Of a stretch of DNA of 5,058 nt, positions 4,865-5,058 are shown in pieces (the first letter of the stretch is position 1; each line of letters starts with the position of its first letter). Origin of the DNA: Streptomyces fulvoviolaceus. GTDB lineage: Bacteria; Actinomycetota; Actinomycetes; Streptomycetales; Streptomycetaceae. The notes below the pieces were generated by a model, which was not told where the DNA came from, did no database searches, and was given only the letters and a program-made list of their open reading frames with translations. A program made the translations under genes and the position numbers. The stretch is from contig NZ_JOEY01000124.1 of NCBI RefSeq assembly GCF_000718165.1, positions 1 through 5,058 on the forward strand, in the 5' to 3' direction.

Positions 4865-5058
4865 GTGCTGGCCGCGGCCCGGAACCGCCGCCCGTTCGCA
4901 GTCACCGCGCTTGCCGTCCACGGCGTGATGACGGGCGTGCTGGACCAGGAGCACGGCGTCCGTCTCAACTCCTTCGACCTGGTGACCCCGGACGGTCAGC
5001 CGGTGCGCTGGGCACTGAACATGCTGCATGGCGCGGGCCTCACCGACCGGGTGTGCGG
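4865..5058 (+). CDS. WecG/TagA/CpsF-family glycosyltransferase, N-terminal part (runs off window)
   Basis: The 64 complete codons visible match the start of the WecG/TagA/CpsF family. These enzymes transfer an N-acetylmannosamine-type or related sugar to a lipid-linked or cell-surface glycan acceptor at the inner face of the membrane. Diagnostic pieces are [17 protein letters not shown] at 11-27 and [17 protein letters not shown] at 42-58, with D43 at the position of the catalytic Asp of the family, then DRVCG where DRVYG is usual. The GTG at 4865 has GGAGG five bases upstream and is the only reasonable start in frame: the frame stays open upstream but has no ATG or GTG between 4760 and 4865. 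Family members usually carry about 20 further residues (a GV-x-ID-x-LT-like strand and helix) before this point. They are not found in any frame, so the gene may be truncated at its 5' end. The acceptor cannot be inferred, and the gene is probably unrelated to PQQ. Confidence 0.72.
   Translation, partial: MLAAARNRRPFAVTALAVHGVMTGVLDQEHGVRLNSFDLVTPDGQPVRWALNMLHGAGLTDRVC

Noticed and set aside
1..5058. tRNA, rRNA, CRISPR array, insertion sequence or attachment site
   Set aside because: No cloverleaf-like segment, spaced repeat array, transposase motif or terminal inverted repeat was seen. The only repeats are the short ones listed.

Overview
The window looks like chromosome of a high-GC actinobacterium, most likely Streptomyces or a close relative. 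The signs are a strong G/C bias at third codon positions, several GTG starts behind GGAGG-type ribosome binding sites, 4-bp stop/start overlaps, and a GC-rich terminator hairpin without a T tract. The assignment rests on style and remembered families, not on a database search.

The core (172-3340, minus strand) is a complete pyrroloquinoline quinone (PQQ) biosynthesis operon in the order pqqA-pqqB-pqqC-pqqD-pqqE. PqqA is the peptide precursor whose Glu and Tyr become the cofactor. PqqD presents the peptide to the radical-SAM enzyme PqqE, which makes the Glu-Tyr carbon-carbon bond. PqqB is a metallo-beta-lactamase-fold oxygenase/hydroxylase of the middle steps, and PqqC does the final ring closure and oxidation. 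pqqB/C, C/D and D/E each overlap by 4 bp (GTGA, GTGA, ATGA), which implies tight translational coupling. pqqA and pqqB are separated by 13 nt. No PqqF/PqqG-type peptidase is visible, so trimming of PqqA must be done by an enzyme encoded elsewhere.

Divergent from pqqA, across a 181-bp intergenic region, is a gene for an exported PQQ-dependent sugar dehydrogenase of the glucose/sorbosone dehydrogenase family (3522-4670, plus). The cofactor pathway and a probable user of the cofactor therefore sit back to back. The shared intergenic region holds a 14-bp tandem direct repeat, an imperfect palindrome in an AT-rich patch, and short inverted repeats that cover the ribosome binding site of each divergent gene. 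A strong hairpin terminator (4727-4760) closes the dehydrogenase gene.

The edges belong to other units. At the left is a possible C-terminal tail of a plus-strand gene ending at 91, convergent with pqqE. At the right is the beginning of a WecG/TagA/CpsF-family glycosyltransferase (4865 to the window end) that seems to lack the usual first ~20 residues.

The pathway is known. The unusual points are the long N-terminal extension of PqqA, a Met in PqqC where the enteric enzyme has the active-site His154, a shortened PqqC C-terminus, and the architecture of the divergent control region.
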